Part shown: positions 1 to 7,464 of the stretch, piece after piece | Numbering within the stretch: the first letter of the stretch is position 1 | Layout: each line of letters opens with the position of its first letter | Virus record (IMG/VR): IMGVR_UViG_3300020152_000257 | Coordinates: 1-33,620 of that record | Strand: one strand, 5' to 3' | Origin: a virus | Length of the DNA: 33,620 nucleotides | Translations under genes and position numbers: made by a program | The notes under the pieces: model-generated | What the model was told of the DNA's origin: nothing | What the model saw: the letters and a program-made list of their open reading frames with translations, nothing else | The model's database searches: none

Positions 1-222
1 CTAGCTTATAGCTCTATAACGTTCCACCTGATAAGCAGCTGAGAGAATACTATCCATTTTGAAAAACCTCACCTGTTTCCGCAGGTAGCAATAAGCCTTC
101 AGGCTGTCATCCTGCAACTCCAACACCTTAATATTTCTCTCGCTTATTCCGTTGCTCCCGGAGTATATGATTGTGATTATCCAGCCACGCTCCAAAGATG
201 TTCTCAGGATATGCTCTATCAC
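1..222 (-). CDS. Small WYL-domain-like protein
   Basis: This 73-residue protein fits the core of the WYL fold: an Ile-Tyr strand (IIYSG), then SERNIKVLEL, then AYCYLRKQVRFFKMDSI, the usual AYC..R..R.F..DRI ending. WYL domains bind ligands or nucleic acid in transcriptional regulators and defence-associated regulators. Here the domain stands alone with no helix-turn-helix. I chose the GTG at 222 because AAGGTGATAAC lies directly upstream. A longer reading to 279 adds 19 hydrophobic residues with no ribosome binding site. The gene starts about 80 bases after the terminator of the upstream methylase and has its own candidate promoter. Function is unknown; the WYL assignment is by motif reading. 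Confidence 0.7.
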   Translation of the reverse strand: MIEHILRTSLERGWIITIIYSGSNGISERNIKVLELQDDSLKAYCYLRKQVRFFKMDSILSAAYQVERYRAIS

Positions 223-244
223 GTTATCACCTTCATATGATTTT

Positions 245-275
245 GATAATAATATACCACTATAAAATGCAAAAA
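245..275 (-). promoter_or_regulatory. Candidate promoter of the WYL-like gene
   Basis: On the minus strand TTGCTT is followed after 17 bases by TATATT, just upstream of the GTG start and just after the preceding terminator. The spacing is ideal, but the -35 match is only partial. Confidence 0.4.
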
Positions 276-299
276 GCAAACAAGCGTTCGTATTCAGTG

Positions 300-334
300 T
301 AAAAAAATAGCAGCTTTGCTAAACAAAGCCGCTA
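300..334 (-). terminator. Terminator after dam/parB-like operon
   Basis: An 11-bp stem (308-318 with 324-334) with a five-base loop is followed on the minus strand by a run of T. It lies 26 bases after the methylase stop codon and closes the two-gene accessory operon. Confidence 0.85.
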
Positions 335-359
335 AGCATCATTACATCTCTTATTTATT

Positions 360-1220
360 TTAGATACACTGATTAAGGTTCATTGATACTACTGGATTTA
401 AATTATCACTATATATCAATATTTCTTGCCCTTTATACTTGTTACTAACACTGTAATTCAAAAAGTATCTTGTTTGCCTATACTCACTATAAAGCTCAGA
501 AATTTCCTCAACACTGTCATATGTCATAATCCAAGGTTGCCTAATATTTTCTCTTACCAATTTAGCTAATTTTGTGTGATCCTCATTATTATAAAAATTA
601 GTATATAATCCAGGACCCTTCTTATAATACGGTGGATCTAAGTATACTAAAGCCTTGTTAGGCATAGTAGTTAAAACATTTTCAATCAAATCAGCTGCAT
701 CCATGTTGTATAGAGAAATTCTATCTCTATATAACGCAATGGTTTTAATCCTTTTTATTAAATCACTCTTTGTAAACCTACAGTCAATTTTATATTCACC
801 TTTCTGCTCAAATCCACCTATTATACCACCTTTAATAATTCCTGAACGATTTGTCCTATTAAGAAAAAATGTTGAAAAGCCTAAGTGAAGCAAATCGTCC
901 GAGCTATCAAATATTTCCTTCTGTCGCAGCCATTCTTGCACTGAGATAGGTGTATTAATTATCATATTACATAGTTCTTCAGTTCTATATATAACCGAAT
1001 GCCAGAACGCATATATGGAAAAGTCGTAATCATTAATGACAATATTACTAGCTATATCATTTAACAGTAAAGCAAGAGCTGCACCTGCCCCACCCGCAAA
1101 AGGCTCAATATAAGTGCAGCCTTTTAGATTATTAAGATCTATAAGCTCTGCTATAAAATTTGTTAGCTTAGCTTTACCTCCTGGATACCTTAAGGGAGAT
1201 ATATTTTTACTCTTCAACAT
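360..1220 (-). CDS. DNA adenine methyltransferase, D12 class (accessory)
   Basis: This 286-residue enzyme transfers a methyl group from S-adenosylmethionine to adenine N6 in DNA. The SAM-binding motif EPFAGGAG is at residues 39-46, NRTNRSGI at 121-128 and the catalytic DPPY at 195-198. The N-terminal PLRYPGGK is typical of Dam/D12 enzymes. Length is normal. It starts at an ATG behind AAGGAGTGAT, 42 bases after the ParB-like gene, so the two are co-transcribed. The gene is visibly more AT-rich than the phage structural genes, which suggests separate acquisition. The window encodes a second, quite different Dam (28711-29532). The target sequence cannot be told. It may be a modification enzyme paired with the neighbouring protein, or an orphan methylase protecting phage DNA. 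Confidence 0.93.
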   Translation of the reverse strand: MLKSKNISPLRYPGGKAKLTNFIAELIDLNNLKGCTYIEPFAGGAGAALALLLNDIASNIVINDYDFSIYAFWHSVIYRTEELCNMIINTPISVQEWLRQKEIFDSSDDLLHLGFSTFFLNRTNRSGIIKGGIIGGFEQKGEYKIDCRFTKSDLIKRIKTIALYRDRISLYNMDAADLIENVLTTMPNKALVYLDPPYYKKGPGLYTNFYNNEDHTKLAKLVRENIRQPWIMTYDSVEEISELYSEYRQTRYFLNYSVSNKYKGQEILIYSDNLNPVVSMNLNQCI

Positions 1221-1262
1221 ATCACTCCTTCCTTGATTCTGTGGTCATTATAGCATTTTTGG

Positions 1263-2738
1263 TTATTCTTGGCCACACTTTTCTGAGCAGAAGTCTATAA
1301 TATGTTGTATTAAGGCAGAATACCCTGAGCCAGTTACAATAGCATCCAACACTTCAGGAGTTGCTGCAATCTCGTGAGGATGGTGGACTATCATGTTGAA
1401 GTATTCTTTTATACCTTTAGTTTGAAATATGATTGAATAATAGCGTTCTAGAGTCCTATCCTGTGCAAAAATATCTGTATCTTTTTCAAACTTATCAAGT
1501 ATTTCCGTTAAGGTTGGTTCATTCTTTTTTGAAGAATAAAATTTGCTCCACTTGTTTCTTTTCTTTAGATAACAAATTAAGCTCTGTTCCAACAAATTAC
1601 GCATCAGCATAGCAGTAGCTATTGGATAATCAACGTAATGCTTATTTTTAGATATCTTCTTAAGCTCTGTAACAAGTCGTATGATTCCATCAGAATCATT
1701 AGAGGACTTTAAATCGCAAATGAGGTTACTCAACAAAGGAGCAGGCCTCGTTGATACTCTCCGTTTAGGTTCGGGTTCAGCTATCTCCTTTAATGTAATT
1801 GCTGTAAAATCTTTGGCTTCCCCATCCACATCTTTATTTCCCTGAGGCTTATCAATTACTTCAGGCGTGGAACTGCCATTAACGATTACATTATCAAGGT
1901 TTATATCAGTAGTTACTATACACTGGTTAGTATATCCATTATTGAGCCCCAAACTCTTAAAGAATGTATCAATAGCTTCATTATCATAGACGGTTCCGAC
2001 AGACTTTCCCTTTAATGCTTCTATTGTTTTATTAATCCTTGTTATAAAATCTTGAATGCCAATTATAATGCAATATTTACTTTCAATAAAATCTAGACCT
2101 AAATACGAGCGTCCTACTGTTCCAAGAATTCTATCCCAGTTAGTTTTGCTTATACTGAAAACTTGATCCTTATCCAAAATCCCCTCTTCTATTAAGTGTG
2201 TTTGAAAATCAAGAAGTGGTGTTTTCTTTCCTCTATACTTATTCCAGTTTTGTTTTTCTGGAGCTCCCCATGGGTCTAGCCCTTTTCCTTCCTGTTCACC
2301 ATTATGTCTTAACTCAATCCATTGCTCGAGATCTTCATTCTCTGATTCTACATATACTCTTGCTGGTATGCTGTCATAAATGCTCCCCCTAGCCTTTCTT
2401 GATAGATCAGTAAAAGTCTCAACTAACTCAGGAAACTCTCTAGGGATTATATCAGGGGTCCTAAGCATTTTTAAGCAAGCAAGTCTTCTATTTCCTTCCT
2501 TAACAACCATGAACCCATCTTCAAACTTTAATACTCCTATTGGCTCAATAATACCGTTATTTTCAACAATTGATTCAGCTAGTGTTATTAATTTATTATA
2601 TGGTTTTTTATTTTTTATGAAGCTTTGTTTTTTTACTAGACTTTCTAGTTCTAATAATTCATCTTCTACTGCACCTATTCTTGGGTTATCTGTCCACAAG
2701 TGTAAGTCCGCCAATTTAAGATAAGCGATTTGCGCCAT
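1263..2738 (-). CDS. ParB/Srx-fold protein with novel C-terminal region
   Basis: This 491-residue protein begins with a ParB-like domain (about residues 1-95): the opening strand ends in NPRIG, followed by LAESIVENNGIIEPIGVL and then VVKEGNRRLACLK. GNRR (82-85) replaces the GERR box of ParB. This fold occurs in CTP-binding ParB proteins, in nuclease-like phage proteins and in defence NTPases. The remaining ~390 residues match no family I recognise. About 330-385 is Pro/Lys/Arg-rich and linker-like. The last ~130 residues look helical and contain NMIVHHPHE, faintly recalling HEPN-type domains. The start has a strong GAGGGGGG site. The protein lies directly upstream of an adenine methylase in a private operon past the prophage late terminators. 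A role in restriction or defence is inference from this arrangement. Confidence 0.75.
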   Translation of the reverse strand: MAQIAYLKLADLHLWTDNPRIGAVEDELLELESLVKKQSFIKNKKPYNKLITLAESIVENNGIIEPIGVLKFEDGFMVVKEGNRRLACLKMLRTPDIIPREFPELVETFTDLSRKARGSIYDSIPARVYVESENEDLEQWIELRHNGEQEGKGLDPWGAPEKQNWNKYRGKKTPLLDFQTHLIEEGILDKDQVFSISKTNWDRILGTVGRSYLGLDFIESKYCIIIGIQDFITRINKTIEALKGKSVGTVYDNEAIDTFFKSLGLNNGYTNQCIVTTDINLDNVIVNGSSTPEVIDKPQGNKDVDGEAKDFTAITLKEIAEPEPKRRVSTRPAPLLSNLICDLKSSNDSDGIIRLVTELKKISKNKHYVDYPIATAMLMRNLLEQSLICYLKKRNKWSKFYSSKKNEPTLTEILDKFEKDTDIFAQDRTLERYYSIIFQTKGIKEYFNMIVHHPHEIAATPEVLDAIVTGSGYSALIQHIIDFCSEKCGQE

Positions 2739-2751
2739 TATATCCCCCCTC

Positions 2752-2767
2752 AGAATTTGATAATTCT
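2752..2767. promoter_or_regulatory. Operator-like palindrome upstream of the parB-like gene
   Basis: A perfect 6-bp inverted repeat, AGAATT-(4)-AATTCT, sits between the candidate promoter and the ribosome binding site of the ParB-like gene. A DNA-binding repressor could act here. Autoregulation by the ParB-like protein is only a guess. Confidence 0.35.
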
Positions 2768-2768
2768 A

Positions 2769-2830
2769 CCACTTTAAATAGTAACTCTATATTAATATAC
2801 AGTAAATTCAAATTATATAAACTGTCGTAT
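2769..2830 (-). promoter_or_regulatory. Candidate promoter region of the parB-like/dam operon
   Basis: The minus strand holds two possible sigma-A promoters. One is TTTACT, 17 bases, TACTAT. The other is a TATAAT element within TTTATATAATTTG with a weak -35 (TTATCT). The segment is very AT-rich and lies between the late terminators and the ParB-like gene. Either could drive the operon independently of the phage late promoter. Confidence 0.4.
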
Positions 2831-2859
2831 TTTGCAGATAAATAGTACAAAAAATTAAA

Positions 2860-2883
2860 AAAGGAGGCAGCCCGAAGGCTACC
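2860..2883 (-). terminator. Second late-operon terminator, UUCG tetraloop
   Basis: On the minus strand GGTAGCC-TTCG-GGCTGCC forms a 7-bp stem with one G-T pair and the very stable TTCG loop, then TCC and six T. It follows another terminator by about 70 bases and insulates the accessory operon from late transcription. Confidence 0.8.
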
Positions 2884-2905
2884 CCTTATACAGCATATGA
2901 AGGAT

Positions 2906-2946
2906 TTCCCTTTCGGTACTCTCCTCAGGCCTTCCCTTTCGGCACT
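2906..2946 (-). repeat. Short direct repeat between two terminators
   Basis: Two 15-base copies reading AGTRCCGAAAGGGAA on the minus strand (2932-2946 and 2906-2920) are spaced 26 bases apart. They differ at one base, G versus A. They lie between the two terminators, outside any credible gene. They could be part of a small structured RNA or a recombination remnant; no known family was recognised. Confidence 0.6.
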
Positions 2947-2952
2947 AACCAC

Positions 2953-2975
2953 AAAAGCCCCCCCTTACAGGGGGC
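2953..2975 (-). terminator. First terminator after the endolysin
   Basis: On the minus strand GCCCCC-(loop TGTAA)-GGGGGGGC is followed by TTTT. It is GC-rich and strong, sits about 42 bases after the endolysin stop codon and marks the end of the phage late operon. Confidence 0.8.
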
Positions 2976-3016
2976 ATTCCCCTTTATAGAATTATATTAA
3001 TTACTTTATATTGCTG

Positions 3017-3616
3017 TCAAGGTCTATTATGCGCTTTTTCTATTAGTGATGGTAAGTACTCCAATATACCAGCATCCCCGATGTCACCCTGAGCTTTTGC
3101 TGCCTTTATGGCAAATACAAGCATGTTGATAGCCTTCTCCCATCTTGGATCATCAGCTACTTCGTGAACAATCTCTTTCCAGTCCAATGCTTTCACCTCC
3201 CACCATAACGGCCGCTGACCTGCCCGGAGCTGAGCTGCTGTCAAGCCACCAGTATATTCAAAGTGAGGCTTATCTACTATAGACTTCCAGTCCCCTCCCC
3301 AGGTGAGTCCCAGTTTTTTCCCTTCCTCGCCGGCGATAGTCCACAGCTTGTTATTATCCCACACAGCCTGGCCATTAACCACCGGTACAACATCATATGC
3401 CAACCCGAAGCCATGCGGTCCGACAAGCTGCATGTTGGTTACTATGCTGCCGGCTCTGGTCCTGCCCTGGGCGTATAGATAAGCCTGGTACTCCTCATCC
3501 CTGAGAGTGTTTGTTACCTGCAGAGTTACTCCTCTGGCTTTGCATGCTGCTATATGCTTGTTGCAGAGCTCCTGGACTACCGGATGCAGGTCATCGATTT
3601 TACGGTTGTTTATCAT
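3017..3616 (-). CDS. M15-family peptidoglycan endopeptidase (endolysin)
   Basis: This 199-residue lysis enzyme belongs to the VanY/Ply500/CwlK-like M15 peptidases, which cut the L-Ala-D-Glu bond of stem peptides. The catalytic domain covers residues 1-125. TLRD with R39, HGFGLAYD with zinc ligands H68 and D75, and KPHFEY with zinc ligand H118 are all present, so it should be active. The C-terminal ~70 residues after WWEVKALDWKEIVHEV resemble the helical tails of clostridial endolysins and may dock to the wall. There is no signal peptide, so release should need a holin, and two small membrane proteins lie directly upstream. The start follows AGGTGATAAT. It is the last gene of the late operon. 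Confidence 0.92.
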   Translation of the reverse strand: MINNRKIDDLHPVVQELCNKHIAACKARGVTLQVTNTLRDEEYQAYLYAQGRTRAGSIVTNMQLVGPHGFGLAYDVVPVVNGQAVWDNNKLWTIAGEEGKKLGLTWGGDWKSIVDKPHFEYTGGLTAAQLRAGQRPLWWEVKALDWKEIVHEVADDPRWEKAINMLVFAIKAAKAQGDIGDAGILEYLPSLIEKAHNRP

Positions 3617-3624
3617 ATTATCAC

Positions 3625-3957
3625 CTACTCAATCTTAAAGGAATCATCCAGCGCCCCATTATCTATATAATCACAAAGCTTGCCATACAGCTTTTTAACA
3701 AGGTATCTTATCATGTCCTCGCCCATGAATATCCTGAGTGACAGCGGCAGCTTCTCGAGCATAAGCTTAACCACATACTCTTCCTGCTGTGCACCGTTCT
3801 TCAGCACCTGATCCTTAGCATACCGCTTTGCCTGGGCAATGCCGGCATAGATCATTTTCTTTGCCTTCTCCCATTCAAGCAGGCAGTATAGCCCCGCGGC
3901 TATGACCAAGATAATAATAAATCTCCATTCCCAGAGAAACAATAATATGTTTTTCAT
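3625..3957 (-). CDS. Small membrane protein, possible holin or lysis accessory
   Basis: This 110-residue protein has one clear transmembrane segment near the N-terminus (about residues 8-27, FLWEWRFIIILVIAAGLYCL). A charged amphipathic body follows (WEKAKKMIYAGIAQAKRYAKDQ). Its start overlaps the stop of the preceding membrane protein by 4 bases and it lies 8 bases from the endolysin, so a lysis role is likely from position. I recognise no holin family, so the assignment rests on topology and context. It could instead be an antiholin or a spanin-like helper. Confidence 0.75.
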   Translation of the reverse strand: MKNILLFLWEWRFIIILVIAAGLYCLLEWEKAKKMIYAGIAQAKRYAKDQVLKNGAQQEEYVVKLMLEKLPLSLRIFMGEDMIRYLVKKLYGKLCDYIDNGALDDSFKIE

Positions 3958-4286
3958 TTTTTACTTTCCCTCACTTTCTTTATTTCTGTTGGCATGTCCT
4001 TAAGTCTTTCCACAAGCTCTGTAACCGCCCCATTACCCCCTAATGCATGGTACTGCTCATATAGCTCCACTACATTTTCCAGGGCATATATAGGGCAATA
4101 CTCTTTTTCCTGGTAGTGGTTATAGCTTTGAATAATCCTATCCCTGAGCAGAGCCTGTATGCCCAATTTAACAGCATCCTGCTCCTTTAATTTATTAGCT
4201 AACTTTCTATATCCTGCAGCTAAACCAGCAATAATGAGAGCAAACAGTGCCTCAATCCAGTATTTTGGTATCCATTCCGGCATCAC
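3954..4286 (-). CDS. Putative holin-like membrane protein
   Basis: This ~111-residue protein carries one hydrophobic segment (WIEALFALIIAGLAAGYRKLA) near the N-terminus. A long soluble part contains RDRIIQSYNHYQEKEY and ALENVVELYEQYHALGGNG. That pattern recurs in small proteins next to endolysins in clostridial and bacillar phages, often annotated as holins or minor structural proteins. I favour the GTG at 4286 (or ATG at 4283) because GAAGGG lies 9-12 bases upstream. A GTG at 4319 would extend it but has no spaced ribosome binding site and falls in a hairpin. It overlaps the next gene by 4 bases. Exact role is uncertain. Confidence 0.75.
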   Translation of the reverse strand: MMPEWIPKYWIEALFALIIAGLAAGYRKLANKLKEQDAVKLGIQALLRDRIIQSYNHYQEKEYCPIYALENVVELYEQYHALGGNGAVTELVERLKDMPTEIKKVRESKK

Positions 4287-4305
4287 CTTACCAGTCCCTT
4301 CTGTC

Positions 4306-4333
4306 AAATAAAATAGCACCCTCTTTCAGGTGC
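4306..4333 (-). terminator. Weak hairpin/terminator before the lysis genes
   Basis: On the minus strand GCACC-(8)-GGTGC is followed by an interrupted T run (TATTTTATTT). The 5-bp stem is weak. It may reduce, not stop, transcription from tail genes into lysis genes. Confidence 0.35.
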
Positions 4334-4344
4334 CGGTGTATTTC

Positions 4345-4599
4345 CTATTCCGCAGGAACCAAGGCTACAGTTTCATCATATTCCTGCTGAGTGATATACC
4401 CTTTTGCCAGGGCATTGTCTATCTGCTCTCTTGTGTACCCTGTAAAATTCGCCGGATACTGCACTCCGTTAACTATTCCTATTGCCGCATATTGCTTTAC
4501 TGGTTCCCGGTAATCTTCGGGAATAGTGGAAAATGAGGTCGTGCCATATAAGTAGATATTCCTGGAATACGTACTTACCCTAAAGTTTAATATAGGCAT
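4345..4599 (-). CDS. Small fibre-associated protein, XkdX-like ending
   Basis: This 84-residue protein follows the tail-fibre genes. Its C-terminal third (GYTREQIDNALAKGYITQQE) resembles the turn pattern of XkdX-type proteins, where a conserved 'KGxITxxEYxxI' motif is typical. The ATG at 4599 is chosen for AGGAGG nine bases upstream; a GTG two codons earlier is too close. Such genes almost always sit between fibre and lysis modules in Firmicutes myophages. Function is unknown, and a fibre-chaperone or minor tail role is inferred from position. Confidence 0.75.
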   Translation of the reverse strand: MPILNFRVSTYSRNIYLYGTTSFSTIPEDYREPVKQYAAIGIVNGVQYPANFTGYTREQIDNALAKGYITQQEYDETVALVPAE

Positions 4600-4619
4600 C
4601 TTCACACACCTCCTTTACT

Positions 4620-5006
4620 TTAATACTCTAGCACCCCTGTGCTTGCAAGGTATTCCATCAATGCTTGCATATCAGCATTTGTAGCAGCAAGCTGTGCTTC
4701 AAGGTCTGCTATTTTTTCTTCCGGAGTAGGCGGCGCCGGCGTGTATTCCCTTTGCTTGACATTATATTCTGCCAATATTTCCGCTCCCACAATGGTATAG
4801 CCGGCATGCTCCAGGTATTGGGTCTCAGGATCATACTCAGGAGGATTATCGAATACAGGCAGCCAGCCTTCTGCCAGCAATGTTGCTTCGTCAAGCTTAT
4901 CATATCCTGATACTGTGCAGCCTGCATTTTCCCCCTGTGTGAGTATGCCTACCTTTGGCAAACCTACTTGTACTACTTGTCCGTTTTCTACTTTTGCATA
5001 ATTCAT
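4620..5006 (-). CDS. Phage fibre-associated protein with C-terminal coiled coil
   Basis: This 128-residue protein begins with a compact domain (MNYAKVENGQVVQVGLP, then EGWLPVFDNPPEYDPETQYL), a layout common in small proteins downstream of Firmicutes tail fibres. A proline-rich hinge (PAPPTPEEKI, about residues 92-101) leads to a short predicted coiled coil (IADLEAQLAATNADMQALME). Coiled-coil tails are typical of fibre assembly chaperones or trimerising accessory proteins. The start has GGGGTGTGATTA upstream. It lies directly after the beta-propeller gene in the same operon. Function is not established; fibre maturation is the best guess. Confidence 0.8.
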   Translation of the reverse strand: MNYAKVENGQVVQVGLPKVGILTQGENAGCTVSGYDKLDEATLLAEGWLPVFDNPPEYDPETQYLEHAGYTIVGAEILAEYNVKQREYTPAPPTPEEKIADLEAQLAATNADMQALMEYLASTGVLEY

Positions 5007-5019
5007 TAATCACACCCCA

Positions 5020-5940
5020 TTATTTTCCATATGTTATATTAGCAATACTTGTCGTTATAAATACATTAGCTGCCATAGTCCAATTTATACCATCTGGTGA
5101 CGTTGCCATTTCGTCTTCTACACTGGGTCCACCGCCAGCGACAATCCATAATCCATTACCATAAGCTACTGAAAAACAGTAATAATTTGCATACCAATTT
5201 TGAATAGTACGTGGCGTCCAATTTATTCCGTCTGGCGATGTCGAGATTTTGCCTTTTCCTCCAACAGCTATCCATAAATTCTTGCCATATGCTGCACTGT
5301 AAAGATAATCTGTAAGTCCACTTATTCTTTCTGTCCAATTCATGCCATCTGGTGATGTTATTATTTTTCCTCCTTCACCTCCGGCTACCCATAAACCATT
5401 ACCATAGGCTATATCGCCATCAGGATTAGTAAATCCGGTTGTTCTTTTTGTCCAATTTATTCCATCTAGTGATGTTACAATTTTGTTTTCTGCTTTATTC
5501 GCATTTGAGCCTAACGCAACAAATAAATTACTACCATTATGTGCTATTCTATAAACATAATCTGAGGTTATGAAAGGATGATTAGTTCGCAATGTCCAAT
5601 TTATTCCGTCTGATGATGTTGCAATTTTTCCACCACTACCACCAATTACCCATGTCCCATTACCATAGGCTATACCATAAATACCAGTATCAATACCAAA
5701 CGGGCTTGTTCTTTGTGTCCAAGTTATCCCATCTGGTGATGTTGCAATTTTGCTTGAGCCTACGGCTATCCACAAGCCATTACCATAAAATATTCTTGCA
5801 ATACCAGTAGTACCGAATCCTGCATCTTTTAATTCCCATAGCTGCGCATCTTTAGATACAGCAAGTTTACCATTGCCTCCGACTATAACCCATAAACCAT
5901 TTTTACTTCCGCTACACATTCTCATTCTATCTGCTAACAT
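5020..5940 (-). CDS. Seven-bladed beta-propeller tail adhesin
   Basis: This 306-residue protein is built of about seven repeats of ~43 residues with the core pattern YGNGLWIAVG...KIATSPDGINWT. The blades include GLWVIVGGNGKLAVS, GLWIAVGSSKIATS, GTWVIGGSGGKIATS, LFVALGSN, GLWVAGGEGGKIITS, LWIAVGGKGKISTS and GLWIVAGGG. Sequence after the last blade (ITYGK) could close the ring by pairing with the first. This is a BNR/sortilin-like propeller, a common carbohydrate- or protein-binding scaffold. It lies directly after the tail fibre and behind a strong AGGAGGTGAT, so a distal receptor-binding role is likely. DNA of the blades is also repetitive, which could allow blades to be exchanged or lost. 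No enzyme motif was seen. Confidence 0.85.
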   Translation of the reverse strand: MLADRMRMCSGSKNGLWVIVGGNGKLAVSKDAQLWELKDAGFGTTGIARIFYGNGLWIAVGSSKIATSPDGITWTQRTSPFGIDTGIYGIAYGNGTWVIGGSGGKIATSSDGINWTLRTNHPFITSDYVYRIAHNGSNLFVALGSNANKAENKIVTSLDGINWTKRTTGFTNPDGDIAYGNGLWVAGGEGGKIITSPDGMNWTERISGLTDYLYSAAYGKNLWIAVGGKGKISTSPDGINWTPRTIQNWYANYYCFSVAYGNGLWIVAGGGPSVEDEMATSPDGINWTMAANVFITTSIANITYGK

Positions 5941-5951
5941 ACTATCACCTC

Positions 5952-7463
5952 CTATGTTGTAAACTCAGCACCCATTAAGCCGCCATACCACCTTGCGCCG
6001 CCATCTGTTGTAACAAAAGTGAGTATGGCCGTCTTATTTACTGCGCTAAGGTCCGGCACTTCGTCACCATCCCATTTTACCGACGCTGGCCAAGTAATAG
6101 CATAAGCTGTTGCACCCTTGTTCAGTATCAGTGTAATAGACCCTGCACTGCCACTTGCAGGGGGATTACTAAATACAAAGGTAATGGCTCCTGTTTGTGT
6201 TATCTCGAACACATTTGCTGTCGTAATATCAAGCGTCTGCGTTCCTGTACCTGTTACATCCACTGTTACTGCTTCGCTATAGTCCTTAAGTTTTGGCCTT
6301 GTCACAAGCTGGTCAGCATGGTTTACCTCCCCTGACATTGTACCACCAGCCCTGGGTAGTGCATTGTCCGCTTTCGTGCCCTGTGTTGCAGTGGCGTAGG
6401 CTGTACTGTCCGTATAAGCGGCTGAACCTAATCCTAGCAGTGCTTTAACCTGTACTATTGTTTTTACTGCCCAGGCGCCTATTCCGGAGGAAACCATAAA
6501 TTGATCAGCTGCTGTGGCTAGGCTGTTGTTAATTTTCTTGTCCAGCTCCACCTTTAGCCCTGCAGGTGTTACTGCCCTCGCTGTATCTGTTCCAGCTGTA
6601 ACTTCAGCATTAGTTGCCAACTCTACATGCCCTATGGCGCTTGTAGTAGCTGCAGGAGTGGTATGGGCTACTGGAGCGTAGACGCCTGAATGGTTATGGC
6701 CAGAAGCCGAGTACACCCCATCATGATTATGCCCCGAAGTTGCATAAACACCTGTATGATTATGACCTGCAGCTGCGTATGCACTATCATGATTGTGTCC
6801 GGAGGCAGCATATGCATCTGAGTTTGTATAAGCAGCCGATCCTAATTCCAATATCGCTTTTACTTCGGCTAAAGTCTTCTTAATCCATTGTCCCTGTCCG
6901 GATGCTACAAGAAAGTCATTTAAGGCAGTTGCAAGTGACTTTTTAATATATAAGGGATGAGGATCCTCCCCATTTATATGGTCACTGATCAGCGCTTCCA
7001 CTTCCGGAATAGTCGCGAATACAAGTGATGGATCAATAGTTGCTGTAACATTAGGGGCATTCCCAACGATCGAGACTATATCAATATGTTTTTCAACTAC
7101 GTCCGGACCGCCTCCTGCAGGAATATATTCCGCATCGGCTCCTGCATTGCCATAGCAATATAGTATTTCCCCCAGGTCAGGATCCGTGGCATAAAGGCCC
7201 AGCTCCCGCCAGTAGAAACCTGTTGCTAAATCCTGATTGCTCAGGTATCCGCCGCATACAGCCTTCCCTCCTGTTAATACAACAAACTTGGTTATATCCA
7301 ATGTCTTAACTTCATGGATGAGCGCATTCAGATCAAGTATGGAGCTGCCGCCCAATTCGCCGTCTCCGACAGCTATCCTTGTAAAGTTCAGCTGCGCTCC
7401 TGCCTGGGCTTTTGCCTGGAGGTTCCTCCCCCTATTTGTGAGTATCAATCCGCCAAAGCTCAT
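5952..7463 (-). CDS. Tail-collar fibre protein (P2 gpH-like)
   Basis: This 503-residue fibre starts with a tail-collar N-terminal domain (about 1-155: FGGLILTNRGRNLQAKAQAG, then RIAVGDGEL and YWRELGLYATD), which fixes the fibre to the baseplate. Residues 222-258 hold four GHNH units at an exact 11-residue period. In T4 gp37, HxH repeats bind iron along a trimeric needle. A fibre repeat (AIGHVELATNAEVTAGTD) follows, and two similar segments (DFLVASGQGQWIKKTLAEVK and QFMVSSGIGAWAVKTIVQVK) are internal duplications. The C-terminal ~110 residues form a small beta domain (TITWPASVKWDG-like). It follows gpI, as in P2, behind AGGTGATATAGC. Host recognition may be shared with the propeller protein downstream. 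Confidence 0.9.
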   Translation of the reverse strand: MSFGGLILTNRGRNLQAKAQAGAQLNFTRIAVGDGELGGSSILDLNALIHEVKTLDITKFVVLTGGKAVCGGYLSNQDLATGFYWRELGLYATDPDLGEILYCYGNAGADAEYIPAGGGPDVVEKHIDIVSIVGNAPNVTATIDPSLVFATIPEVEALISDHINGEDPHPLYIKKSLATALNDFLVASGQGQWIKKTLAEVKAILELGSAAYTNSDAYAASGHNHDSAYAAAGHNHTGVYATSGHNHDGVYSASGHNHSGVYAPVAHTTPAATTSAIGHVELATNAEVTAGTDTARAVTPAGLKVELDKKINNSLATAADQFMVSSGIGAWAVKTIVQVKALLGLGSAAYTDSTAYATATQGTKADNALPRAGGTMSGEVNHADQLVTRPKLKDYSEAVTVDVTGTGTQTLDITTANVFEITQTGAITFVFSNPPASGSAGSITLILNKGATAYAITWPASVKWDGDEVPDLSAVNKTAILTFVTTDGGARWYGGLMGAEFTT

Positions 7464-7464
7464 G

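Noticed and set aside
2716-2952. A 78-codon minus-strand frame between the endolysin and parB-like gene
   Set aside because: It contains the TTCG terminator and the direct repeats, starts in the first terminator, has no ribosome binding site and overlaps the true start of the ParB-like gene.
5020-5940. Regular repeats that could suggest a CRISPR array
   Set aside because: The repeats are coding, variable in length and sequence, and translate into a regular beta-propeller; there are no unique spacers of constant size.
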